NCBI GenBank assembly: GCA_023014365.1
Contig: JAEBUN010000020.1
Span: 682,001-746,000, forward strand
Direction: 5' to 3'
Source of the DNA: Lepiota brunneoincarnata
Lineage: Eukaryota > Basidiomycota > Agaricomycetes > Agaricales > Agaricaceae
Length of the DNA: 64,000 bases
The notes under the pieces are model-generated. The model searched no databases, was not told where the DNA came from, and was given only the letters and a program-made list of their open reading frames with translations. The position numbers and the translations under genes were made by a program. Every line of letters starts with the position of its first letter. Position 1 is the stretch's first letter. Below are positions 31,676 through 42,404 of the stretch, in pieces.

Positions 31676-32894
31676 TCAAAGATCCTCGGGCTTGTTAAGA
31701 AGTCGCCCTTGTTGCAAGAAGTGTAAGACCCCTTGGTTGATCAGCGCATTGTCTAGGTACTCGCCTTCCATTCCCCCTTCAATCATCAGGACTTGGCCGG
31801 TGATATGACCAGAAACTTTGGCAGATGACAAGATCACAACCTGGGTTGCAACATCGTATGGCATTGCGACTTTCTTGAGTGGCGTGCTGATAGAGGGACG
31901 TCTCAGCACTACTTCTGAGGATGATGTCGACGATGAATCCAGTGACGTACGTAGCGAGGGCTTGATATACGATCGCAGGATTCTTCAAGGCGCTCTCAGC
32001 CATGGGCTACAAGTCGACCTTGAGCACTTCGTCCGATGTTAATTGATCATTGGGTCCTCACCGTCATGACCCATCCAGGTCCAATGGAATTCACCCTTCC
32101 TTTCGGTGCTATCTTCACGATCTCGTTTTTCAAAGACAGCATCAAGCCGTACATCATCGCTAAATGGACCAACAGATGGGTCAGCCCTCATAGATCCTGA
32201 AAGAATAGGAGCTTCGAACCACTCTTTGATGCAGCATAGTCTGCATGTCCTGCTTCGCCTGGGTTCGGAAAAAAGTAAGCCCAAACTCCGGCACCAGATC
32301 GAAGCAATTCAACGCACCGTATTTCCCAGCAGTACTTCCGATCATAATAATAGTAGCCTTCTCCTTGACTTCCGCAGGTGCCCTCTCCAGACGCTTGAGA
32401 TACTCCTTGGAAACGATAAACGACGAGGTAAGGTTCGTGTCGATGGTGAGTTTCCATCGTTCGAGAGAAAGTTTCCACAGTGGCTCCGGGGTAGAGGGCC
32501 AGATCCCATGACTGAGGATAAGGACTTGAATTTCTCCAAAAGACGTTGCGGAGGCTTTTGAGAAAAGATTCTCTACCGCAGCTTCTTCAGTGAGGTTCGC
32601 TTGTATGGCCTGTATATGGTCTGGACCGAATTGAGTAAGGAGGAGTTGCAAAGGTGTCTTGTTTGCGTTGTATTGCGTCGTTACTCTGGCCCCTTGTTCT
32701 AGGTGTTGGCTTAGGATATCAAGCTTTTCTTTCTCGATGGATATGACAATATACCTGCAAACAAACGAGAGATTTCCAGACCGATTCCACCACTCGCCCC
32801 TCGGATGAAGTTTGAGTACAGTATAAGCTTTGCTTCATTGCTACAAGTACTGACCGGTGACCAGAACGTGCACATCATTCAAGCCTAGGTCCAT
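31676..32894 (-). CDS. Short-chain dehydrogenase/reductase (SDR), multi-exon
   Basis: NAD(P)H-dependent oxidoreductase of the classical SDR type. Start Met at 32894 (MDLGLNDVHVLVTG). Exons join through GT-AG introns to give VTGASGGIGLEISRLFA (TGxxxGIG cofactor loop), QGARVTTQYNANKT, IMIGSTAGKYG (catalytic Ser), ADYAASK (catalytic Tyr and Lys, YxxxK) and GRVNSIGPGWV, then LATTPLKKVAMPYDVATQVVIL and SGHITGQVLMIEGG. After GGMEG the frame can either run on to the stop at 31676 or use a GC-AG intron (31700-31750) that gives EGRLLNKPEDL; the shorter form looks more natural. Divergent neighbour of the diflavin reductase; no product known. Confidence 0.8.
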
Positions 32895-33162
32895 TGCAAA
32901 AGAGGGAAGAGTAAGTAAGCATTGATTCCGTTCCAGGGCGGATCTCAGTTCTTAGGATAATCGATAAGACTAGTTTGGTCGAGCGTTCTCGCACTCGGAG
33001 CGGTTGGCATGGTGGACACCGATAGCGATGATACGCCGGGCAGATATGTCTGTGTTACAGAGCTATCCGGTCATCCAAGATGTGTTGCTTGTACGAGAAT
33101 TATGGCTTCATTGATATTTTTATGTTACATAAGCAGCCTCAGCTACGGGTTATCTGATAACA
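32895..33162. promoter_or_regulatory. Divergent intergenic region between SDR and diflavin reductase
   Basis: 268 bp separate the two start codons, which point away from each other, so both core promoters must lie here. A tatttttatg near 33115 is a weak TATA-like candidate for the plus-strand gene. No other site is recognisable. Confidence 0.45.
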
Positions 33163-35417
33163 ATGACCACACATGATCCTTCTTCCTCCCAACCCAACAA
33201 TAACAGACGTCTCCTCGTTCTTTATGCCACGGAAACAGGAAATGCCCGAGATGTTGCAGATAGGATCGCTCGAACGTGCAGGAACCTTGGTTTCAGGTGC
33301 CAGGTCATGAGCGTCGACCGTTATTCACTGGTGCGACCAGGTCCCAGCGTTGCGATTTCCTGAATCGAATTATCTCCAGGAGAACCTTGTGACGGAAGAG
33401 CTGGTGATGTTCGTTGTCTCGACCACCGGCTCTGGTGTCGAACCGCGTTCGATGACCCCGCTCTGGAACATGCTGCTTTCCGCACATCTGCCGACGGACC
33501 TCTTTGAGGACTTGTCGTTTGCTGTGTTTGGACTAGGAGACACGTCCTATGAAAAATTCTGTTGGCCTGCGAAGCTGCTTTCAAAACGCTTGGTCAATTT
33601 GGGTGCTACTGAAATATTTGAACGCGGGGAAGGAGACGAACAGCATCCTCTGGGGTGAGTTGTCAGTAGTTGAGCCACGAGTAGAGAATAACCGCGTTTT
33701 TTACAGGCTGGATGGTGCTCTAGAGCCCTGGCTGAATACACTTCCGGACGTGCTACTCCGGATATACTCTCTCCCTGATCCGATACCTGTTGCACCCGCT
33801 TCGGGACTTCCCCCACCCCGAGCTATCTTCCAACCAGAAAACACAGCACACGAGAATGCGTTAGATCGCCCTGCCAATGGATCTCATTCCATCTCAGCAA
33901 CTGTGGCTGTAAATGAGCGAATAACAGCCAATGATTGGTTTCAGGATGTTCGTCATATGGAGTTCCAGCTAGACGAAGAGGTTGAGTAAGTTTATCACCG
34001 TACACAGTCGACGGGAGAGCTCACACGAACCAGATATCTACCGGGAGATATTGCCATAATTCGCCCCATTGCAGCCGCACAAGAGGTTAAAGATTTTTTG
34101 AACTCGGTTGGTTGGGGGAATACTGCCGATGAGCCATTGTCAATAAAAGAAAAATTGGAAGGTAAATGATAATTTTCGAAGGCCCCCTTTTCTTTTTTAA
34201 ATGAGGTATGACAGATCAGACGCTTCCTGACTCCTTGCCGGAAGTGTTCACGTTGAGGACGTTGTTCACACATTATCTTGACTTTAACGCGATTCCGAGA
34301 CGAACATTTTTTCAATACCTTCGAGACTTCACTACGGATGATATGGAGCGGGAGAAAATGGAAGAGTTCCTCTCCAAGGACGGAGCCGTGAGCAGATTCA
34401 TTCCCGCACCTGGTTATAACATTAAGTACAGTGCCCTAGGATGAATTATACGACTACTGCTACCGGGTCAAGCGGACCATTCGAGAAGTATTATCCGAGT
34501 TCAGACATGTCGTGATACCCAAGGATTATGTCTTTGACGTATTCCCATTCCTAAGGCCCCGGCAATTCTCCATTGCCAGTTCGGCTAAGGTATCTCCATA
34601 CCAAACACCAAAGGGACTGGAACTCAACGATAATGCTCTAGAACCATCCACGTCAAATACATCTGTGTATTGCAGTTGTGCGATATCGAACTAAACTCAA
34701 AATTCCACGAAGGGGTGTGTGTACGACTTACCTATCGGCACTGAAACCAGGTATTTTCCATTTATTTATTGCGCTCACTACGTTTACAATTGTTACAGGC
34801 GATAAACTGGCAATCGAAATTCAAAAAGGCTTGATCCAACTTCCCCCTTCGCTTAATACTCCTGTCATTTGTATTGGACCAGGCACTGGTATCGCGCCTA
34901 TGCGAGCCATCATCGAAGAAAGACTCCAGCTCAACTCACAACGTGAGTCCGCCCTGTGGCGACCACTGCCCCTTGTCTGACCCCCACAGCGAACACGCTG
35001 TATTTCGGTTGTCGATCTGCAACCAAGGATGAACATTACGTTAATGAATGGGAGACCTACGCTGCAGAGCGCTGCTTGGTATATCGTGTGGCTCATTCCC
35101 GCGATGGGCCTGAAGGCGTTAAGCGGACCTATGTCCAGGACCTCATTGAACAGGATGCCCGTAGAATATGGAAGTTGATAGATGATGAGAAGGCCTGGGT
35201 ATATATATCAGGGTGCGGATCCTTCCCTATCATCGTCGCTGGCAGAGTTGCCTGATTTTCGTCGACTTGTAGATCGTCAAATAAGATGCCTGCCGGCGTC
35301 AAGGCTGCCCTTGCGAGGGCCGCAGAAATCGAAGGGGGATATTCGGCAGAGGGTGCAAGGAAATACATAGATTGCATGGCACAAGAGGGCAGGTTGAACG
35401 AAGAATGTTGGAGCTAG
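33163..35417 (+). CDS. TAH18: NADPH-dependent diflavin oxidoreductase (Tah18/NDOR1-like)
   Basis: Passes electrons from NADPH through FAD and FMN to the Dre2 iron-sulfur protein in cytosolic Fe-S assembly (known for the family). Ten exons, 33163-33330 to 35273-35417, join in phase to 600 aa, the usual length. Domains in order: flavodoxin-like FMN domain (YATETGNARDVADRI at about 21-35, VVSTTGSGVEP, VFGLGDTSYEKF), FAD-binding insert (LPGDIAIIRP, RTFFQYLRDF), FAD motif RPRQFSIASS, RRGVCTTYLS, then NADPH-binding parts (CIGPGTGIAPMRAI, LYFGCRSATKDEHY, WVYISGSSNKMP) and the C-terminus RLNEECWS with a Trp near the end, as in CPR-type enzymes. All GT-AG introns are 45-60 bp. No lesion seen. Confidence 0.92.
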
Positions 35418-36028
35418 TTGTAGCTTCGGTGTATCACCTGGCTGCTGGTTGCGGCCTGATCCATCGTTGCAGAAGCTGACTTCATCCACAGGTATTACAA
35501 GTCGAGCTCCATATCGAGTGCTGATAGTCATCAGCTATATAGTAGACGAACCTCAGCAGCGTCCGTCACCAACAACCAAAGACAACAAACCAACTGTGAC
35601 AGAAAGGCGAAACGAGGATATAAGATATACTCACGGCATCAGTGTACATATACTTCAAGCTCGGGATCCCACCCTTCTGCATAGTTATCATTTTCTGGAA
35701 GGGCTGGCGGAGAGGCCCAGACGACTGAGCAGCCGGGAGAAGGGGAAGAAATGAAATTGGTAATGGTGCAAGACTGGCAGAATTTGTCTATACAGATGGC
35801 CCGTGCATGGAAACATCAAGCGTACGAGTCGAGCCCTTCCACTAGGCGTTGCTTGAGACCGTCAACATTTTTTTGTGGATGGTACGGAGGTTGGACATAT
35901 CAAAACAACAAAGGGACGAGGCATACAAGAAGAGGGGAACACTGTTGAAGCGTATTACAATACAAATCAAGCGCTGTTGGAGCGCTATGAAGGAGAATTT
36001 TTACTACGTCTTTGGCACAGGGGAGCCA
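35418..36028. other. Intergenic region, no supported gene
   Basis: About 610 bp between convergent ends of the diflavin gene and the tyrosinase fragment. Open frames here have no domain or exon-like continuity. The plus-strand frame 35849-36610 overlaps the tyrosinase antisense and is a shadow. Confidence 0.5.
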
Positions 36029-36715
36029 TTAAAGATCTCCGACCTTGGGAGGCTCTGGCTCGTCGCCTCGACGGGGAGCAGTTGGAGGCCTCCGAAGCTG
36101 ATCACGAGTTTGAACCTCTGCCCACCACTTGATATCGTCCTTCCTCCCGGGACCCTGGAGTATCCCCAGCATCACCTCGTCGATGGGGACGAACGCCTCC
36201 ACGTCCAAGTGACTCTGGCAATTGGCACAACCTTTCACGCTCCAACGGCTCAAGACCGCCTCCCTACCAACCTCGACTTCCCTGCCATCATGTCCCTCGG
36301 CGTACAATCTGATGACAAAAGAACCTTCATATTGAGCGCGGTTGATCCCATGTATCCTCTTTGTGAGGATTATGGGGGCTTGTTTGCTCATATCGATAGG
36401 AGTACGGATCCTAGGATCAAGGGAGCCCGGACCATAGGTATAACCCAGGTCATTCTCAATATCGGTCATATCGTCCGAGTTATAATAACCTCCACTGGGT
36501 TTTTCGAACGGGATGAGGGGTGTGGACATATCGATATGGGTTCCAATGGGGTAGTTCGGTGGCTGCCCTTCCTTCAAGATTGTCCCGGCATAGTCTTTGA
36601 TGACGGTTAAGCTACCGCGTTTCGTGAGCCCCTTCTCCTTCTGCCATACTGCAAAGACGTAGTCGCAGGAGCAGTGATGGAAGTTAAATATTGGATCAAA
36701 GCCCGCTGTCTCGTT
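36029..36715 (-). pseudogene. Tyrosinase (polyphenol oxidase) C-terminal part, 5' end lost to repeats
   Basis: Minus-strand frame begins at the repeat boundary with FDPIFNFHHCSCDYVFAVWQ, the CuB-site motif of tyrosinases (DPIFxxHHC). It continues DMSTPLIPFEKPSGGYYNSDDM and DLGYTYG, the standard end of the fungal tyrosinase catalytic domain (PF..YWTSxDVRDxxxLGYTYP). Then comes a C-terminal domain (GSFVIRLYAEGHDG; VKGCANCQSHLDVEAFVP) and a stop at 36029-36031. CuA and the signal for secretion, if any, are missing because repeats start near 36716. Tyrosinases oxidise phenols to quinones; this copy cannot. Confidence 0.75.
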
Positions 36716-37045
36716 CTGCTAGGCCCACTAGCTTAAAGACACTTACTGCAGGAGCTTGTCAAAAGCCTGTCTCACTGGGTAGTGTAAATTTACAGTATTG
36801 TCAAGAGAAAAGGACGTAGTATGCTAGGGCCCATTAGAACATGTTGTCCACTAGGTCTATGGAGGTTCACTGATTGCAAAAGCTTGTGTTTTGCCTGACT
36901 TATCAAATTGTGAAGATATTAGTTAACATATTATATAGTAATGACTGTCAAAGCTCCCATTGTATTCAGATAGAACAACTGTCTGTCTAGTTGGAGACTA
37001 AGAGAATAACTTACCAAGACCCTAAAAATACTAGAATTGAATATA
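36716..37045. repeat. Repeat R, left copy (interrupted by Tc1 element)
   Basis: A 330 bp segment from tgctaggcccactagc to ctagaattgaatata matches 39230-39568 at roughly nine of ten bases by eye. The Tc1 element at 37046 starts exactly where the similarity stops. It also includes sub-repeats (ctagggcccatta, cttaaagacacttactgcagg) that recur in tandem at 39060-39420. Probably LTR or other terminal-repeat sequence of an unknown element. Confidence 0.7.
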
Positions 37046-38648
37046 CAGTAAGGGACAAAACCCTTCCAATGATTTTTATACTTCAACAAATATGTTAATA
37101 ACTGCCCACCTACTAAGGATGAAACCTTCATATTTTAATGGGGAATACCTATATGACTCATATATCATCCTGCCAAATATCATTATGTCATATGCCATTT
37201 TGGGAAGCCAGTGAATTAAACAATCATTTAAGGTCATTGGAAGGGTTTTGTCCATCTCTAAGAAATTACCAATAATTACACTTTTAGTACTTTGTATACC
37301 CTCCCCTGGCATCCAAGACAGCCTGAACCCTATCAGGCATACTCTCTATCAGATTCTGACACACTTCTGCTGGAATCTGATCCCATTCCTTTTGTGTCCT
37401 ATCCCATAATTCTTCCATCCCCTGAGGTGGAGTGTCATACTCCCCTAACTTGATTTTAAGGTGAGTCCACAAATGTTCAATTGGATTAAGGTCTGGAGAT
37501 TGTGGGGGCCACACCATAACCTCCATTTCAGCTGCTTTGAACCATTTTTGAGCCTTGGTGCACCTATGTTTGGGATCATTATCTTGCTGAAAGACAATAT
37601 CCTCCACCTCTTTGTCATACCACTCCAGGCTCCCCTTGAGTTCATCCTCCAAAATGGTGACAAATAGGTCACCATCCATCTTACCATTAATCTTGGCTGC
37701 CAACCCTGGACCTTCCCACAGCATACAGCCCCATACCATAATGGAACCTCCTCCAAACTTTGTGGTTCCCTGCACCAGCCTATCACTAAGCCTCTCCCCT
37801 GCTCTTTTCCAGACCCAAACCCTGCCATCTGACCCTAAGCAATTGATTTTGGTCTCATCTGACCAAACCACCCTCTTCCAGTCTTCCAGAGTCCAGTCTG
37901 CATGTGCCTCTGCCCACTCCAATCTTTTCCTCTTGTGTATAACAGAGAGTTTAGGCCTTTTCTGCTTGACTACAGCCTTTATTCCAGCTTTTTTGAGTGC
38001 TCTGCGAACTGTTTTGGATGATAGAGGTTGGTCAATGACAGTACAAAGGGTTCTGGTGATTTGGGAGGCATTTTCAGCCTTGTGGGATGTGATAAGATGA
38101 GTGGCATATTTGATATTGCCAACAGAAAGCTTGGTTGAGTGGCCACCAAGTGACTTTGAAAGTGTTGAACAATGTTTGGAGCAAAGACAAGATATAGTGC
38201 TGAGGCCAAGACCAGTGGTAGAAGCAATATGGGTAGCAGAGTGGCCTTTGTCCAAAAGGGAAAGAATATGGTTGCATTGAGTCATAGAGAGGGATTGCAT
38301 GTTAGCAAAATGAGGTTGGGGGGGTGGTGTGAGCTAGGGAAGTGAGCAGCTATATTTATACATTATTCCAACCAGTCACATGACATTTATTTGCACTTAT
38401 TTGGCTGTAATAAACAAAATCATGTGATTAGGGTAAAGATGGACAAAACCCTTCCAATGACCTTAAATGATTGTTTAATTCACTGACTTCCCAAAATGGC
38501 ATATGACATAATGATAGTTGGCAGGATGATACATGAGCCATACAGGTATTCCCAATTAAAATATGAAGGTTTCACCTTTAGTAGGTGGGCAGTTATTAAC
38601 ATATTTGTTGAAGTACAAAAATCATTGGAAGGGTTTTGTCCCTTACTG
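37046..38648 (-). mobile_element. Tc1-type element, 1603 bp, apparently intact
   Basis: Flanked by TA (37044-37045, 38649-38650). Long terminal inverted repeats of about 210 bp (37046-37258 and 38436-38648) start CAGTAAGGGACAAAACCC on both ends. Each arm carries a second, inverted copy of the ACAAAACCCTTCCAATGA motif at its inner edge. The interior holds one complete transposase on the minus strand. The arms are near-identical and the gene is unbroken, so this may be the most recently active element here. Confidence 0.92.
37284..38300 (-). CDS. Tc1 family transposase, complete DD34E
   Basis: 338 aa, one exon. N-terminal HTH domains (residues about 5-110: LDKGHSATHIASTTGLGLSTI, then SSKTVRRALKKAGIK), then the catalytic core with D148 (VWSDETKIN), D240 (FQQDNDPKH) and E275 (QSPDLNPIEHLW), 34 residues between the last two. 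GGGSIMVWGCM is the Gly-rich box typical of Tc1. Start Met at 38300 is followed by a normal N-terminus. Cuts and pastes its own element at TA targets. All catalytic residues are present and no frame lesion is seen. Confidence 0.93.
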   Translation of the reverse strand: MQSLSMTQCNHILSLLDKGHSATHIASTTGLGLSTISCLCSKHCSTLSKSLGGHSTKLSVGNIKYATHLITSHKAENASQITRTLCTVIDQPLSSKTVRRALKKAGIKAVVKQKRPKLSVIHKRKRLEWAEAHADWTLEDWKRVVWSDETKINCLGSDGRVWVWKRAGERLSDRLVQGTTKFGGGSIMVWGCMLWEGPGLAAKINGKMDGDLFVTILEDELKGSLEWYDKEVEDIVFQQDNDPKHRCTKAQKWFKAAEMEVMVWPPQSPDLNPIEHLWTHLKIKLGEYDTPPQGMEELWDRTQKEWDQIPAEVCQNLIESMPDRVQAVLDARGGYTKY

Positions 38649-38650
38649 TA

Positions 38651-38705
38651 TTACTACTTTAGGTCAAAAGTACAAAACATTGGAACAGTTTTGTGGGTCA
38701 CTGTA
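38651..38705. repeat. Degenerate second Tc1-like terminus
   Basis: Immediately right of the Tc1 element, the sequence aaaacattggaacagttttg followed by gggtcactgta resembles the element's own outer end (aaatcattggaagggttttg, tcccttactgta). It looks like the terminus of an older relative, next to which the intact element landed. The partner terminus was not found. Confidence 0.5.
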
Positions 38706-39060
38706 CCCATAAGTTAATTGTATATTGTTATAAAAACTTGTCTGTAAATTACATGGGAGGCAAAAACCGCTTGCCTATTTCCCCCCCTGATTGTATGGTC
38801 AATTAGGATAGGAATATAAAGCAATTTTACATGATTTTCTTCAGTCATAGACCACCAGAGACTTAAAGAGTTATACTCTTTAAAAACCAGACCTTTTGAA
38901 ACAATTGAGATATTGACAGAGCCTTCTGCTTGACTTAAGAACTGAATATGAGTGCTATGCCTCTTCTGTTCTTAAGTAGAAAGTTCACTAACTTCTGTTT
39001 CTTTGGGTTCCTCTTGGAGGCCTTGCCTCAGAAGTATACCATTGAATTGTAGAGCTGTTT
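38706..39060. other. Unassigned sequence inside the repeat region
   Basis: AT-rich 350 bp with no coding signal on either strand. It lies between the Tc1 right side and the tandem part of repeat R, and may belong to the same unknown element. Confidence 0.4.
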
Positions 39061-39061
39061 A

Positions 39062-39568
39062 ATTGAGAAAGCAAACATAGTATGCCAGGGCCCATTGAAA
39101 ATGCTGTCCACTAGGTCTATCTAGCTTAAAGATACTTACTGCAGGAGCTCACTAGAAGCCTGTCTCGCTGAGTAGTATAAAAGTTTTATTGCCTTGTTCA
39201 GAAGCTGTAGTGTGCTAGGGCCCGTTAGATAACACCGTCCGCTAGGCCTACTAGCTTAAAGACACTTACTGCAGGAGCTTGTCAAAAGCCTGTCTTGCTG
39301 GGTAGTATAAATTTACAGTATTGTCATGAGAAAAGGATGTAGTATGCTAGGGCCCATTAGAACACATTGTCTGCTAGGTCTATGGAGGTTCACTGGTTGC
39401 AAAAGCTTGTGTTTTGCCTGACTTATCAAATTGTGAAGATATTAGTTAACATATTACATAGTAACGACCATTGAAGTTCCCATTGTATTCAGATAGAACA
39501 ACTGTCTGTCTAGTTGGAGACTAAGAGAATAATGTACCAAAACCCTAAAAACACTAGAATTAAATATA
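39062..39568. repeat. Repeat R, right copy, with tandem 110-150 bp units
   Basis: Units beginning agtatgccagggcccattg (39079), agtgtgctagggcccgtta (39209) and agtatgctagggcccatta (39342) each continue with a ctaggYcta and cttaaagaYacttactgcagg block. The last unit runs into the 330 bp part that matches 36716-37045. The sequence ends at ctagaattaaatata followed by tttctggagatctgtcacaa. Copy number of the sub-unit is higher here than on the left. Confidence 0.7.
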
Positions 39569-39679
39569 TTTCTGGAGATCTGTCACAACCTCTCCCCCAC
39601 GAACTTATAAAGTCAGAATTAGCAAGCCTGTTAATGAACTTTGTTTTCAATCTTGTAAAGTAATCTGCATTTCATTGGG

Positions 39680-42400
39680 AACACTTTCTGTGCAAACACT
39701 GCTGCTGCTGGCACTTGCGGTAACTCAGGCTCAATCTCTGGCGGTTCTGGAACCTGAACAAAGAGTTGTCCCTTTGTTGCATAGTACTTTGCTACTTTCT
39801 CTTTAATAGGCCCTTCTCCTCAAGGGATACTCAAGCTGTCTCCCATATATATTTTGTTCCCTTCAACTCTAATTCGACTGGCTTGTTTATCTGCCTCCAT
39901 GTCCGGGCAGAATAACCAACTATGCCCCAATAACCAACAGTAGAAACACTTGTGATCAGAAAGCAACCCTGCTGGCCCACTTCTAGTATTCCTCTGAGCA
40001 TGATTATAGCCAGCATGATTATGTCCGTCCTTCACCAAACTCTCTAAGTATGATTTTAAAGTATGCCCCTGGATATTCATGAGGTCCTTAAGCTCAGCAA
40101 GACTGCCTGCCATCTGCGAGACTTCATCCTGAAACTTCTACTTTAAGCTTTGCAGCTCTCGTTTTACTACAGGATCATAAGTCCCTGTTCTGGACGTTGC
40201 TGGTGGATGGCTCATCAATGCTGAGTTCACTGGCCTTGAATCCTGATGAAGGGATTGCATAAGTGTTTTGCCAATCAAAATTTTGACAGCTTTATCCACG
40301 ATGATCCTCCAATCATAGGGGTCCTCTTCACATAAATCCTTTGCAGTTAGTGCTGACCCATCACTTGCAGTTCTACATGCCCCAGTGATCGCTAATCTCG
40401 CATTGAGTACATCCTGGAGCATGGAGTCCAGTGCACTCATAAATAACTCAACTAGCTCTCAGTTCGAGACTACTGCTGGCAACTTCAGGCACTTCTCTGC
40501 TTCTAGAATGAATCGCCTTTTGAAGTCCAAGACTTTATGCTTCCCATTCATCACAATGCCTCTACTCTCTGTGCAGAGTTCCCTCAAGTGTCACACTGAG
40601 CCCTGCTCAGCTGCCACAGTCTCAGGATATTCTTTCTTTAATCTCTCTACAAAGCTGGTCCAGCTCCCTGCTAGGAACTCTGCAAAACTCATCCACTCTT
40701 CACAGATATCCTGGTCCACATATGACACTGCCCAATTTATTCTTTCTGCATTGTCTGCTGTCTTCGTTATTGTGAAGAGCCATTCAAGCATCCAGAGATA
40801 ATTTCTCAATGTCTGTGGTTTTGATGCATCCCATCTGGGAGCATTATTGCTAGGGCTGCGCACCGTACCGTATCGGGTGATGGCCGTATGCTGACGGGTC
40901 AAATATGGTATGCTAGCGGGTGTACCCGTAACCATAAAGGCAAACCAAATTCATTGACGGGATGGGACGGGGGTTCATACGGCCAGTAACGGGTCGGTAC
41001 GGTACATACTTTATATTTCTTCACTCTATCGAAAAAAGGGTCTATGGTAAAGTGAGTATTTAAAGGACTTTGTCAATTGTAACACGAGCGAGCCTCAGGC
41101 ACTGCTTGACCATTATTAATGTGCGGATTGTCCCTGGTTGCAGGCTCGCACGACGCAGCGAGATTGTATCACGGCCACCAGAGAAGATTCACTCGACCGC
41201 GACAGCTGAGCCTAGTGATGATTTATATCAGGATTAACATATTTTGGATGCTACACAATCTCCCTTTTATCTTCAAACATGATGGCTTGACATAGTGCCA
41301 AGATAACATGCTTCGTCAGACTGTCATTAGTGCAATGTTCTAGATATTAATCAGATACAACATGAGGCTAGGAAGATGACCGATGCCAATGAAAGAGAAA
41401 TAATACCAAGCCATCATGGGATCCCATATAACTCATTAGCAGGGTCAAGTGCTAACGAGCATGAAGGGGAGTGGTGACTGAAATTAGTTTTAAAGCGCAC
41501 GGGGCACAGATATCGGGTACATCATATGCAATCGCAATGAAAAGTGAACCATGGGGTACTTTGTGGCCATGTGAATTTCAAACCAACAGGATCACATTGT
41601 CAAACCTGACAAATACTATCGCAACAAACCGTACATGCCGTCGACAGCTGTTAACGGCCATCACCCTACAGCTCAATACGGCTTGAACCCGTAAGGCATA
41701 CAGCTCTCTGAGGTATACCTTTGGCCACTAACGGTATGGTATTGGGACCCGTCAATGACAGCCGTACAACCGTTGCATACGGTGACGGTGCGCAGCCCTA
41801 ATTATTGCTAAAGGGAATTGGCATATGCTCATGTCCCATTTTACTAGCTGTAGTCGTTGTGGATGGCATAGTTTGTTTTGTCTGTACAGTCGGAGTTGAC
41901 TGTGATATCTGTGGTACCATAGAGGCACCAGGGGGGTTCGTATGAAATGAGTTTTGGTTTGGTAACGCTAAGCTTAGCATAGGAATGGTCTGGCCGTCCT
42001 GGTTTTTGGCATGCAGAATATGCACTATGTTGCGAACTGAGGCTGGAAGCCTTATAGTAATTCTGGGAGCAGTAGATATCGGCAGTACGACTTCTCTCGA
42101 TACTGCAACTGCTAAACTGCTTGCTGTACTTGCAGTTATAGAACTAGTAGGATCTTTTCACTTTTGAGAGGTACTAGCAGTGATGAGGCCTTCAGAACCT
42201 TCTGGACAATTAGAATTCCAAGTAGTCCTCTGTTTTAGGGGGTCGACCTTCCTGAGACTGCTCTCAAAGGATGTTTTGGGTGACTTTACAGTCTTTGCTC
42301 AAACCTTTTTCTGCTTCACAGGTGAAAGGTGGGCCAGTGTCCAAGACTTTTGGTGTTTGTCTTGTGAAATTCAACTGAAAACCCCCCTCGTGATGGGCTC
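39680..42400 (-). pseudogene. Element C gag fragments
   Basis: Same gag as in A and B: NYLWMLEWLFTITKTADNAE and INWAVSYVDQDICEEWM (40935-40591), SALDSMLQDVLNARLAIT (40440 down), AELKDLMNIQGHTLKSY and the zinc knuckle CFYCWLLGHSWLFC (about 39915-39960), then GNKIYMGD. Frameshifts occur between the pieces. The sequence upstream of the gag start contains the palindrome at 41968. Confidence 0.7.
40851..41800. mobile_element. hAT-like non-autonomous element, 950 bp
   Basis: Perfect 15 bp terminal inverted repeats (TAGGGCTGCGCACCG at the left, its complement at the right end) flanked by an 8-bp duplication ATTATTGC (40843-40850, 41801-41808). Empty sites are seen in elements A (about 19200) and B (about 47630). 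8-bp duplication and TAGGG-type ends are hAT hallmarks. Subterminal regions are rich in ACCCGT/ACGGGT and CCGTA repeats on both sides. No transposase ORF, so it depends on an enzyme supplied elsewhere. Confidence 0.9.
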
Positions 42401-42404
42401 CAGA

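Noticed and set aside
35849..36610. 253-codon plus-strand ORF
   Set aside because: Antisense shadow of the tyrosinase fragment, which has clear family motifs on the minus strand.
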